The notes under the pieces are model-generated. The model worked only from the letters and a program-made list of their open reading frames with translations. It had not been told where the DNA came from and made no database searches. Source: Egibacter rhizosphaerae (GTDB lineage: Bacteria > Actinomycetota > Nitriliruptoria > Euzebyales > Egibacteraceae). Taken from it: a stretch of 64,000 bases of DNA. Positions within the stretch are counted from its first letter, which is position 1; the number at the start of each line of letters is the position of its first letter. This document shows, piece by piece, positions 28,749-36,950 of this stretch. The position numbers and the translations under genes are program-made. The DNA lies in assembly GCF_004322855.1 (NCBI RefSeq), contig NZ_CP036402.1:1488001-1552000 (forward strand), given 5' to 3'.

Positions 28749-30688
28749 GCGCTACGACCGACGGCACCACCCGTCGGGTCCCCGTCGGGGGGGCCGCCAA
28801 CGGGCCGCTCTGGGGCGGGCTGGCGGTGCTCGTCCTCCTCGTGCTCGCGGGCCTCGGCGGCTTCGGACGCGAGTTCCCCGAGATCGTGCGGATCGACCTC
28901 GTCGGCTGGGTGGATGCGGTCGACGACTGGGCCGTCGCCAACCGCCAGGAGCACTGGCTGTTCGTGTCGGTGCTCGGACCGATCGCGCGTGCGGTCGCCC
29001 TGGGACTCGCGGAGATCAACGGCTGGCTCGACTGGCTGGGGTGGCCCGGGGTGATGATCTTCGTGGCCGTGATCGCCCACCTCGCGGCCGGCTGGCGCAT
29101 CGCGATCGTCACCGTTGCCGCACTGGCAGCGATCGGCATGATCGGCCAGTGGGAAGCGGCGATGTTCACGCTGGCACAGATGACCGTGGCCGTGGCCGCG
29201 AGCGTCGCGATCGGCGTCCCGATCGGGGTCCTCGCCGGCCGCGTGGAGGCCGTGCAGCGCGTCGTACGCCCCGTGCTCGACGCGATGCAGACGACGCCGG
29301 CCTACGTGTACCTCGTACCGCTCATCGTGCTGTTCGGCATCGGCCAGGCACCCGCGATCATCGCCACGATGATCTACGCGATCCCCCCGGTCGTCCGCCT
29401 CACCGCGCTCGGGATCCGCACCGTCCCGAGCGAGTCCCTCGAGGTCGGCACGTCGCTCGGCACCACCGGTCCGCAACTGCTGCGCACCATCCAGCTGCCG
29501 CAGGCCATGCCGTCCATCCGCGTCGGCATCAACCAGACGATCATGATGGCGCTCGCGATGGTCGTGATCGTCGCGTTGATCGGCGGTGGCGGGCTCGGCA
29601 ACGAGGTGTTCAGCGGTCTGCGGACCGTCGACGTGCCGGCCGCGGCGGTACCGGGCGTCGCGATCGTGCTCATCGCGGTCGTCCTGGACCGCATCACGTT
29701 CGGGGCGGGTGCGATCCGGGGCCGTCGCCTTCCGAGGTGGGCGTGGCCGGCGGGGCTGCTCGGTGGGCTCGCGCTGGGCCTGCTTCTCGGGCGTCTGCCC
29801 GGGGCCGCCACGTTCCCCTTTCCGGAGGCGATCCCGCTCGCCGAGTGGATCGGTGTCGTCAACGACTACGTACAGCAGGAGTGGCGCTCGGCGACACGGG
29901 CTTTCAGCGACTTCGTGCTGATCTGGGGCCTCAACCCGTTGCGCGACGACCTTCTGCTCTGGCTGCCGTGGTGGGCGATCACCGGTCTGTCGGCCCTGGC
30001 GGCCTGGCGGACCGTCGGTGGAGGCCTCGCCCTCTACGCCGTGGTCGCCTGGACGATCGTCGGCGCGATCGGCCTCTGGGAGCCCGCGGTGGACACCGCG
30101 AGCCAGGTCGCGCTCGCCACGGCGCTCACCGTCGCCCTCGGCCTCCCCCTGGGCATCGCGGGCGGACTGTGGGACAAGGCGCAGACGGCTCTACGGCCGG
30201 TGCTCGACACGATGCAGACCCTCCCCGCGTTCGTCTACCTCGTTCCCGTGGTGGTGCTGTTCCAGGTCGGACGCGTCCCCGGGATCATCGCGAGCGTCAT
30301 CTACGCGATGCCGCCGATCGTGAGGCTCACCAGTGCGGGGATCCGCCAGGTCCCCGAGGAGACCCTGGAGGCCGCCCGCGCCACGGGAGCGACCCGTTGG
30401 CAGCTCCTGCGCACCGTGCAGCTGCCCCTGGCGAAACGCTCGATCCTCATGGGTGTCAACCAGACGACGATGATGGTGCTCGCCACGGTCATCATCGCCG
30501 GCCTCATCGGCGCCGGCGCTCTCGGCATCGAAGCGGTCGACGGCTTGACGCGGCGCGAGGTGGGGGGTGGGATCGCCGCTGGTCTCGCGATCGTGCTGCT
30601 CGGGATCCTCGTCGACCGCATCACCCAGGCGCTCGGCGGCGGGGGTCAGGAGGCCGAGCGCCAGCGGGCGACGATGAAGACCGCGTAG
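28745..30688 (+). CDS. proW: Glycine betaine ABC transporter permease, two ProW-like domains fused in tandem
   Basis: The 647-residue membrane protein contains two complete binding-protein-dependent permease domains. The EAA-type cytoplasmic loops are both visible: SLEVGTSLGTTGPQLLRTIQL (about 236) and TLEAARATGATRWQLLRTVQL (about 539), each followed by GINQTIMM or GVNQTTMM. Normal ProW has about 300-350 residues with one domain and works as a homodimer, so this is an in-frame duplication and fusion giving a covalent heterodimer. ATGA overlap with the ATPase gene indicates coupling. Confidence 0.92.
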   Translation: MSATTDGTTRRVPVGGAANGPLWGGLAVLVLLVLAGLGGFGREFPEIVRIDLVGWVDAVDDWAVANRQEHWLFVSVLGPIARAVALGLAEINGWLDWLGWPGVMIFVAVIAHLAAGWRIAIVTVAALAAIGMIGQWEAAMFTLAQMTVAVAASVAIGVPIGVLAGRVEAVQRVVRPVLDAMQTTPAYVYLVPLIVLFGIGQAPAIIATMIYAIPPVVRLTALGIRTVPSESLEVGTSLGTTGPQLLRTIQLPQAMPSIRVGINQTIMMALAMVVIVALIGGGGLGNEVFSGLRTVDVPAAAVPGVAIVLIAVVLDRITFGAGAIRGRRLPRWAWPAGLLGGLALGLLLGRLPGAATFPFPEAIPLAEWIGVVNDYVQQEWRSATRAFSDFVLIWGLNPLRDDLLLWLPWWAITGLSALAAWRTVGGGLALYAVVAWTIVGAIGLWEPAVDTASQVALATALTVALGLPLGIAGGLWDKAQTALRPVLDTMQTLPAFVYLVPVVVLFQVGRVPGIIASVIYAMPPIVRLTSAGIRQVPEETLEAARATGATRWQLLRTVQLPLAKRSILMGVNQTTMMVLATVIIAGLIGAGALGIEAVDGLTRREVGGGIAAGLAIVLLGILVDRITQALGGGGQEAERQRATMKTA

Positions 30689-30748
30689 CCCGCCACATTC
30701 ACACGACCTGAACGGCTATCGAACCGGCAAGCGGAAAGGACCCACACG

Positions 30749-31834
30749 ATGCACACCAGACCTTGGATCATGTTCGCCCTCGTCCTGGCGCTCGCGACGC
30801 TGCTCGCGGCATGTGCCGCCGACGAGGACGCGATCGAGGACGACGTCGCCGACGACCCGGACGAGGAACCGGACGGCGACGAACCGGAGGAGGACCCGGA
30901 GGACGAGGCGGACGAGGCGGACGAGGACCCGGAGGACGAGGCGGACGAGGACATCGACGACCCCGACCTCGAGACACCCGGCGACGGCGAGGTGACGCTC
31001 GCGGCCAACCCCTGGCCGGGCTCGTTCGCGAACGCCCACGTGGCCGCGATCATCCTCGAGGACGAGATGGGCTACGACGTCGAGGTCATCGAGATCGACG
31101 AGAACGCCCAGTGGACCGGCCTGGCGGATGGCGACATCAGCGCGGTGCTCGAGGTCTGGCCCTCGGGGCACGAGGACAACCTCCAGACCTACGTCGAGGA
31201 TCAGGGCACCGTCGCCGAGCTCGGCGAGCTCGGCGCCCTCGGACAGATCGGCTGGTTCACGCCCCAGTACGTGATCGACGAGAACCCGGAGATGGAGACC
31301 TGGGAGGGTCTCGAGGGCAACGAGGAGATGTTCTCGACCGCCGAGACCGGCGATAGCGGCCGGTTCCTTGCCGCTGATCCCAGCTTCGTGCAGTTCGACG
31401 AGCACATCATCGACAACCTCGGCCTCGACTTCGAGATCGTCCAGTCGGGCTCGGAAGCCGCACAGCTCTCGGAGGTCGAGACCGCGATCGACAACGAGGA
31501 GCCGGTTCTCTTCTACTTCTACACGCCGCACTGGATGCACGCGCAGGAGGACCTCGCGATGGTCGAGCTCCCCGAGCCGACCGACGAGTGCCTCGAGGCC
31601 CCCGAGGAGGAACGCGACTGCGGCTATCCCGAGGACGTGCTCCTCAAGGTGGCCAACGCCGACCTCGCCGACGAGGAGCCGGACGCCCACGCGTTCCTCG
31701 AGAGCTTCACGATGGAGAACGAGTGGCAGGACGAGATCACGTTCCGCATCGACGTCGAGGGCGAGTCGGAGCGTGACGCGGCCCAGTGGTGGGTCGACGA
31801 GCGCGAGGACGTGTGGCAGGACTGGCTGCCGTAG
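30749..31834 (+). CDS. proX: Glycine betaine-binding lipoprotein (ProX/OpuAC)
   Basis: The 361-residue protein has a lipoprotein signal ending LLAAC (lipidated Cys near residue 22) and then a linker of about 45 residues that is nearly all Asp and Glu. An OpuAC-type periplasmic-binding fold follows (about 75-361). Aromatic residues suited to a quaternary-amine cage are present (WPGSF, GWFTPQYV, FYTPHWM). The ribosome site is GGAAAGGA. It closes the operon and is followed by a stem-loop. The acidic linker fits life at high salt (inference). Confidence 0.9.
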   Translation: MHTRPWIMFALVLALATLLAACAADEDAIEDDVADDPDEEPDGDEPEEDPEDEADEADEDPEDEADEDIDDPDLETPGDGEVTLAANPWPGSFANAHVAAIILEDEMGYDVEVIEIDENAQWTGLADGDISAVLEVWPSGHEDNLQTYVEDQGTVAELGELGALGQIGWFTPQYVIDENPEMETWEGLEGNEEMFSTAETGDSGRFLAADPSFVQFDEHIIDNLGLDFEIVQSGSEAAQLSEVETAIDNEEPVLFYFYTPHWMHAQEDLAMVELPEPTDECLEAPEEERDCGYPEDVLLKVANADLADEEPDAHAFLESFTMENEWQDEITFRIDVEGESERDAAQWWVDEREDVWQDWLP

Positions 31835-31864
31835 GCAGTCACCCACGCGTTCGGAACCAGCGAG

Positions 31865-31885
31865 GGGCCGCCCCGGGGGCGGTCC
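31865..31885 (+). terminator. Operon terminator
   Basis: GGGCCGCCC (31865-31873) pairs with GGGCGGTCC (31877-31885, one G-T), followed by TTCGCTTG, 30 bases after the betaine-binding protein gene. Confidence 0.6.
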
Positions 31886-32198
31886 TTCGCTTGCCCCGTG
31901 TGTTGACCGACTGACGAGGTGCGCGCCATGGCCACCACGGCAGCGGTTCCGCCAGCGCTGAGCCGAATCCGACCGTCTGCTGCCCTTCCCGAGTCGCAGC
32001 CGAGCGGGTACCGGAGGTCCCGCCACCTCGGGACCAACGGCCCGGCCGGCGCGAATCGCCGAGGGCATTCTGAGGGTCCAGCAACACGCAAGGCCCGCCG
32101 CGCCGGGGATGGCGTGGCATTCCCGGCGGGCAGCGGCCCAGCCCCGCCGCGCGGCACCCTCCCAACCCCTCGGTCGCGCGGCGGGGCGATACCCCGCC
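31886..32198. other. Intergenic region without a recognisable gene
   Basis: About 310 bases separate the betaine operon from the polymerase delta' gene. The open frames here are Arg/Pro/Ala-rich shadows with no homology I recognise. No tRNA-like T-arm or other RNA gene was seen. Confidence 0.5.
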
Positions 32199-33380
32199 TC
32201 ACCGCCCTGCGGTCGGTGGCCCGATTCGGTGGGTGAGCATCAGCGCTGCGACGTCCAGGAAGAGCGCCTCGAGGGCGAGCCTCGGCGTGATCGCGGTCTC
32301 CAACCGATCGCGCGTGGCCAGCACCGCTTCGAGGCTCTCGAGCGCCCCGGCGGGCGCGAGGGCATCCGCATCCTCGCGGAGCTCGGCGACCGCGTCGGCG
32401 TGCACGGCCTGCGAGGGATCACCCCCCGTCTGTACCAGCAACACGTCGCGGTACCACGCGGCGAGGTCGTCGAGCGCCGCCTCGGCGGCGGAGGTGCGCA
32501 GTTCCCGACGGCGCCGGTCACGCCGTTCGGTCAGGGCGCGCTCGAGGGAGCGGGGCGGCGATTCCCCGTGGGCGGTGCGCAGCGCCTCGAGTGCCTCGTC
32601 GTACTCGTCGTCAGCGACCTTCTCGGCCTGCCCGAGCTCATCGGTGATCTCCTTGGCCGCGACGAGCGCCTGCCCCGCGCCGTGCTCGCGCAACCGAGCG
32701 AGCAACGCGCGGTGGCGACGCACGGGCTCGAGTCCCGTCGTCGCGAGCGATCCCAGTCGGGCCGGCTCACCCAGGCAGACACGGGCCGCGAGCGCCGCGT
32801 CGGTCGGATCTGCAAGCCCGACGCGGGCGGCCTCGGCCTCGAGCGTGGCAACCCCCAGGGGCACGAAGCGCAACGTCCGGCAGCGCGAGAGGACCGTGTC
32901 CGGCAGCGCCTGAGGGTCCGTGATCTCCAGCAGCCACAGTGTGCGCGGCGGCGGCTCCTCGAGCCCTTTGAGGAACGCGTTCGCCGCCGCATCGGTCATG
33001 CGGTCGGCGTCGGGGATACGCAGCACCTTCCAGTCCGCCGAGCTGCGGAAGGCCGCGGGGAGCCAGCGCTCGCGCACGTCGTCGACCCGGTGCGCCGATC
33101 CCGTCGGAGGGAACTCCTGCAGCGCGGCATGCACGCCCCGCAATGCCTGATCGCACCCGGGGCAGGCGCCGCACGGAGCTGCGTCCGACGCGCACACCAG
33201 TGTGGCCGTCAGGGCGCGCACCGCGGTGTCCTGGCCGACCCCGCGGGGCCCCACGAACGCCCAGGCGTGTCCCGGCTCTCGCTGCTTCGCGGCTTCGCGG
33301 AGCACGCCGGCGGCCCGGTCCTGGCCGGGGATCACCCAGGGGTCGTCCTCGCTGGGCAACAGCGTTTCGTTGCAGGTCAT
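32199..33380 (-). CDS. holB: DNA polymerase III delta' subunit (clamp-loader AAA+ protein)
   Basis: The 393-residue clamp-loader subunit has a P-loop-like FVGPRGVGQDTAV (about 42-54) with Gln where an active ATPase has Lys. This fits delta', which is a non-hydrolysing stator. The zinc-binding cysteines CASDAAPCGACPGC (about 63-76), the FLKGLEEPPPRTLWLL sensor segment and SRCRTLRF (the SRC arginine-finger motif) are present. Its ATG overlaps the stop of the thymidylate kinase gene (ATGA), the common tmk-holB order. Confidence 0.9.
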   Translation of the reverse strand: MTCNETLLPSEDDPWVIPGQDRAAGVLREAAKQREPGHAWAFVGPRGVGQDTAVRALTATLVCASDAAPCGACPGCDQALRGVHAALQEFPPTGSAHRVDDVRERWLPAAFRSSADWKVLRIPDADRMTDAAANAFLKGLEEPPPRTLWLLEITDPQALPDTVLSRCRTLRFVPLGVATLEAEAARVGLADPTDAALAARVCLGEPARLGSLATTGLEPVRRHRALLARLREHGAGQALVAAKEITDELGQAEKVADDEYDEALEALRTAHGESPPRSLERALTERRDRRRRELRTSAAEAALDDLAAWYRDVLLVQTGGDPSQAVHADAVAELREDADALAPAGALESLEAVLATRDRLETAITPRLALEALFLDVAALMLTHRIGPPTAGR

Positions 33381-35566
33381 GGACGCCTCTCGTCGGTGGC
33401 GGCGGGCTCCTCGTCGTGCGGGGGGACGCGATCATCGGCGTTGATGGCACTGCGCTCCTGCTCCACCGCGCTGTTGCCTTCATCGTGCGCGCCTGCCGCG
33501 GCAGACGGCGCGCTGTCCGGAACGTGCTCACCGGCCACGTCCGTTGTCTCGTCGAGTTCCGGCAGCGGCAGCCACCGGTGCAGCCCAGTGCGGACCTGAC
33601 GGGCCACGACCTCGTGTGGCGAGCTGGCGTCGATCACCACGAAGCGCCGGTTGTGCACCTTCGCGAGGCGCAGGTAGCCGCTCGCCACCGTTCGATGGAA
33701 GTCGAGGCGCTCCTGCTCCAACCGGTCGGCCGAGCTCCCGGTGCCCTCGAGCTCGACGCGGCGCGCATGGGCCCGGGCCAATCCCTCGGCCGGGTCGAGC
33801 CGCAACAGGACGACCGCGTCCGGAACGAGGCCCTCGATCGCCCACCGGTTGATCTCGGCCACGTCGTCCTCACCCAGACCGCGCGCGATGCCCTGGTAGA
33901 CGAGCGAGCTGTCGATGAACCGGTCGCAGATCACCACCTTCCCCTCGTCGAGCGCCGGACGGATGACCTTCCGCACGTGCTCGGCCCGCGCGCCGGCGTA
34001 CAGCAGCGCCTCGGTCCGGTCGTCCATCGCCTCGCTCTCGGGGTCGAGCAACACCTCGCGCACCCGTTCGGCGACCGGGGAACCACCGGGCTCCCGGGTC
34101 ACGAGCACGTCGTGCCCCTCGGCGCGCAACCGCTCCGCGAGCGTGCGCACCTGGGTGGACTTGCCCGAGCCCTCGACACCCTCGAAGGCGACGAACACCC
34201 CGTCGGTCCGCACCTCGGAGCGGCCGAGCAGCTCGATCGGGCGGCGGACGGGGCTCGCGGCCCGCCAGAGCGATCGACCGGCCAGCGCCGCGCTCACCAG
34301 GGCCACCAACGCCGCGAGGGTCATCGTGATGCGGATCCCCGACCACGTGATCAGCACCTCGCCGAGGATCAGCGTGCCGCGAACCATCACCGCGGCGACG
34401 AGCGGCGCGGCGGCAAGGGCCGCGAACATCGCGAGACGCGTCCCCGTGTAGAACGCCGCGAACGTCTTGCCGCGCAGGTCGTCCGGCGTGTGGGTGTGCA
34501 GCAGGGTGTAGCCGAGCACGAAGCTGAAGCCCACCATGCTGCCGAGCACCGCGCCCCCGCCCAGGACGATCGTGAAGTTCGACTGGGTGGCGGTCACGAG
34601 CGCGGCGATCGGGACCAGCACGAGCCCCATCGCGAACGCGCGCTCGCTGGAGAGCCGCTTGGTGATGGCCGGCGCCAACCCGATGCCGACGACGAGTCCG
34701 ATGCCGAGCGAGGTCATCAGGATGAACCAGTCGGCCTCCACCCGCTCGAGCGTCTGCGTCACGAACGCCGGGCCGAGCGACACGAAGGCCCCCGCACCGA
34801 ACGCGACGCCCACCACGCCGGTGATGAGCGCCCGGATCACCGGCAGCTCCCGGATGAAGCGCAGCCCCTCACGGAGCTCGGCGACGAGGCCCGCGCGCTC
34901 CTCGGGGGCGGCGCGACGCTCCTGCCGCGGCAGGTGGAGTCGGCTGAGGAGCGTCCCGGCGAGCAGGAACGTCGTCGCGTTCAGCAGCAACGCGATGATC
35001 ACCGGGTCCGCGTCCTCGAGCCCGATCACCTCGAGGAGCCCGGCGAACCAGATCATCACGGTCGCGACCGACGCCCCGGCCGGCAGTGTCCCGTAGGTCA
35101 CCAGGAGATTGAGCTGGTTCGCCTCCTTGAGGTGCCGTCGGTCGACGATCGTGGGCAGGGAGGCGTCCTTGGCGGACAGGAAGAGCAGCGACAGGAACTC
35201 GACCAGCAGGGTCAGCGTGAACAGCGCGATCAGATCACCGCTGAACGCAATGAGCACGAAGATGGTGCCGCGGCCGAGGTGGGTGAACACCATGAGCCGC
35301 TTGCGGTCGTAGCGATCGGCGAAGACCCCGGCGACCGGGCCGACCAACAGACTCGGCAGCAGCCGCGCCATCATGATCCCGCTCAGGGCGAACAGCTGCA
35401 GGCGGGCCTCCCCCGCGTCCGCGAAGAGGCCCGCGACGAGGGTTTGCAGCGCCACCAGCCCGATCCAGTCGCCCAGACCCGAGAGCAGGGCCGACGAGAA
35501 CCACACGCGGTAGTTCCGGTTGCGGAGGAGGTGGCGGTACGCCGACCTGGAGGCGCCGCTGGTCAC
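33377..35566 (-). CDS. tmk: MFS transporter-thymidylate kinase fusion
   Basis: Residues 1-435 form a 12-helix MFS-like membrane domain (motif GVFADRYDRKRLMV near 80). Residues 455-660 are a complete dTMP kinase: P-loop FEGVEGSGKST (461-471), DR(F/Y/H) motif in CDRFIDSSLVYQG, and a LID-type arginine segment. A disordered acidic tail of about 65 residues follows. The kinase makes dTDP for DNA synthesis; the role of the transporter half is unknown, although this fusion occurs in other actinobacteria. I start at GTG 35566, which begins the MFS fold. The frame stays open to 35980, but the added part is Arg-rich and would collide with the divergent gene. It is coupled to holB. Confidence 0.87.
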   Translation of the reverse strand: MTSGASRSAYRHLLRNRNYRVWFSSALLSGLGDWIGLVALQTLVAGLFADAGEARLQLFALSGIMMARLLPSLLVGPVAGVFADRYDRKRLMVFTHLGRGTIFVLIAFSGDLIALFTLTLLVEFLSLLFLSAKDASLPTIVDRRHLKEANQLNLLVTYGTLPAGASVATVMIWFAGLLEVIGLEDADPVIIALLLNATTFLLAGTLLSRLHLPRQERRAAPEERAGLVAELREGLRFIRELPVIRALITGVVGVAFGAGAFVSLGPAFVTQTLERVEADWFILMTSLGIGLVVGIGLAPAITKRLSSERAFAMGLVLVPIAALVTATQSNFTIVLGGGAVLGSMVGFSFVLGYTLLHTHTPDDLRGKTFAAFYTGTRLAMFAALAAAPLVAAVMVRGTLILGEVLITWSGIRITMTLAALVALVSAALAGRSLWRAASPVRRPIELLGRSEVRTDGVFVAFEGVEGSGKSTQVRTLAERLRAEGHDVLVTREPGGSPVAERVREVLLDPESEAMDDRTEALLYAGARAEHVRKVIRPALDEGKVVICDRFIDSSLVYQGIARGLGEDDVAEINRWAIEGLVPDAVVLLRLDPAEGLARAHARRVELEGTGSSADRLEQERLDFHRTVASGYLRLAKVHNRRFVVIDASSPHEVVARQVRTGLHRWLPLPELDETTDVAGEHVPDSAPSAAAGAHDEGNSAVEQERSAINADDRVPPHDEEPAATDERRP

Positions 35567-35777
35567 GATGGGACCCAGTGCCGCGCCACTCGCGTCCGAC
35601 TCCCGGGTGATGACAGCCCCCTTGCGACCGCGCGGCCTTCGCGCTCCGGGCAAGCGTACCGATGCGGATCGATGACCGACCCACGGGACGCGCCGCGCCG
35701 GCCAGCACCCACGAGGTGGGTCGGGAGGTCGAGACCGTCGGCGCGCTCGCGCGCGGCGCGCACGATACCGTGCCCGC

Positions 35778-36701
35778 ATGCGGTCGCCTATCTCGCACCC
35801 GGGTCTGCCCGATACGGCGCCACCCGATCTGCGCGGACTTCCCACCGCGCTCGAAGAGGTGACGCCCACCCTCGAGACCGTCGCGGCCGCCCGCCGGGGC
35901 CTCGAGGGCACCACCAACGAGGACGGCGGCGATCCGTCGACGCACGGCGACACTCGCCTCCTGGCCCGCCACCTGTCCAACTACCTGGCGGCGGTGGACC
36001 TCGCGTCACGGCGGCCCTGTCGCGACGTCGTCGACGTGGGGGGCGGCACGGGAGCGTTCGCGCACTGGGCGGCAGGGCGCCTCGGCGCGGACCTCACGCT
36101 CGTCGAGCCCGACGACCCCGTCCGCGTCGTCGCGAGTCGCGCCTTCCCCGATGCCGGCCTGCTCCCCGCGACCGACGCGTTGGCGACCGCGAGCAGCGAC
36201 CTCGTGACGGCCATGGAGGTCGTGGAGCACATCCCGCCGCACGAGCAGCCGGCCTTCGTCCGTGACCTCGCCCGCCTCGTCCGTCCCGGGGGCCTGCTGG
36301 TCTGCTCGACCCCGGACGAGACCGGCTACCTCGGGCGCTGGTCGGGGTACGCGCCCCACATCGGCCCGCTCGACCATGAGGGTCTGCGGCGCCTCCTCAT
36401 CGGCGCCACGGGCGGGTGGCCACTCCAGGTGTGGCGTCTCGACGGACCGGTGTTCCGGATCGGGCCGCTACGTCGGGTCGGGGAACCGCTCGCCAATCGC
36501 GTCTGGGGCGCCGTGCGGGCGATCTCGCCGTCAGCGGTGGAACGCGCGGTCGTGCGGCTCGGCGCCGCCGCGGGCAGGCGGCGGCCGAGCGCGGGCGCGC
36601 CGGGCACGCAACGGATCGGCGCCGTTCGCGCCTACGATCAGCCGGAAGGGCCCGGTACGGGGTTACTCGCCGTCGCGCGCCGACCCGCGAGCGCGACCTA
36701 A
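35778..36701 (+). CDS. Class I SAM-dependent methyltransferase
   Basis: The 307-residue protein has motif I VVDVGGGTGAFAHW (about 77-90), an acidic post-I strand TLVEPDD, and the post-II segments VTAMEVVEHIPP and LVRPGGLLVCSTPDE typical of methyltransferases acting on small molecules. The C-terminal 90 residues are Arg-rich and variable. The ATG at 35778 has no strong ribosome site. It is divergent from the thymidylate kinase fusion. Substrate unknown. Confidence 0.77.
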   Translation: MRSPISHPGLPDTAPPDLRGLPTALEEVTPTLETVAAARRGLEGTTNEDGGDPSTHGDTRLLARHLSNYLAAVDLASRRPCRDVVDVGGGTGAFAHWAAGRLGADLTLVEPDDPVRVVASRAFPDAGLLPATDALATASSDLVTAMEVVEHIPPHEQPAFVRDLARLVRPGGLLVCSTPDETGYLGRWSGYAPHIGPLDHEGLRRLLIGATGGWPLQVWRLDGPVFRIGPLRRVGEPLANRVWGAVRAISPSAVERAVVRLGAAAGRRRPSAGAPGTQRIGAVRAYDQPEGPGTGLLAVARRPASAT

Positions 36702-36736
36702 CCAGCGCTCGGCGGGCGTTCCCCGCACGCTTCGCA

Positions 36737-36878
36737 CTGCACCGGATCGACCTCCTCATCCCCGCGCAACATCTCGCGCCAGAACGACCACCTCACCCGC
36801 GTGCAACCTGCACCGGATCGACCTCCTCATCCCCGCGCAACATCTCGCGCCAGAACGACCACCTCACCCGCGTGCAAC
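36737..36878. repeat. Perfect tandem duplication, 2 x 71 bp
   Basis: Bases 36737-36807 and 36808-36878 are identical over all 71 positions. It lies between the methyltransferase stop and the 3' end of topA. No gene crosses it convincingly. 71 is not a multiple of three, arguing against a coding repeat. Confidence 0.95.
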
Positions 36879-36894
36879 GGGGCGAGCCGGTGGA

Positions 36895-36950
36895 CATCGG
36901 GGACGAGGCCGGACGGCGCGACCATCGGGGACGAGGCCCGACGGTGCGGT
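36895..36950. repeat. Imperfect tandem repeat, 2 x 28 bp
   Basis: Two 28-base units beginning CATCGGGGACGAGGCC at 36895 and 36923 differ at about three positions. They directly follow the 71-bp duplication and end at the topA stop codon. Confidence 0.8.

Noticed and set aside
31919-32236. 105-codon plus-strand frame after the betaine operon
   Set aside because: Arg/Pro/Ala-rich, no ribosome site, and it overlaps the 3' end of holB antisense.
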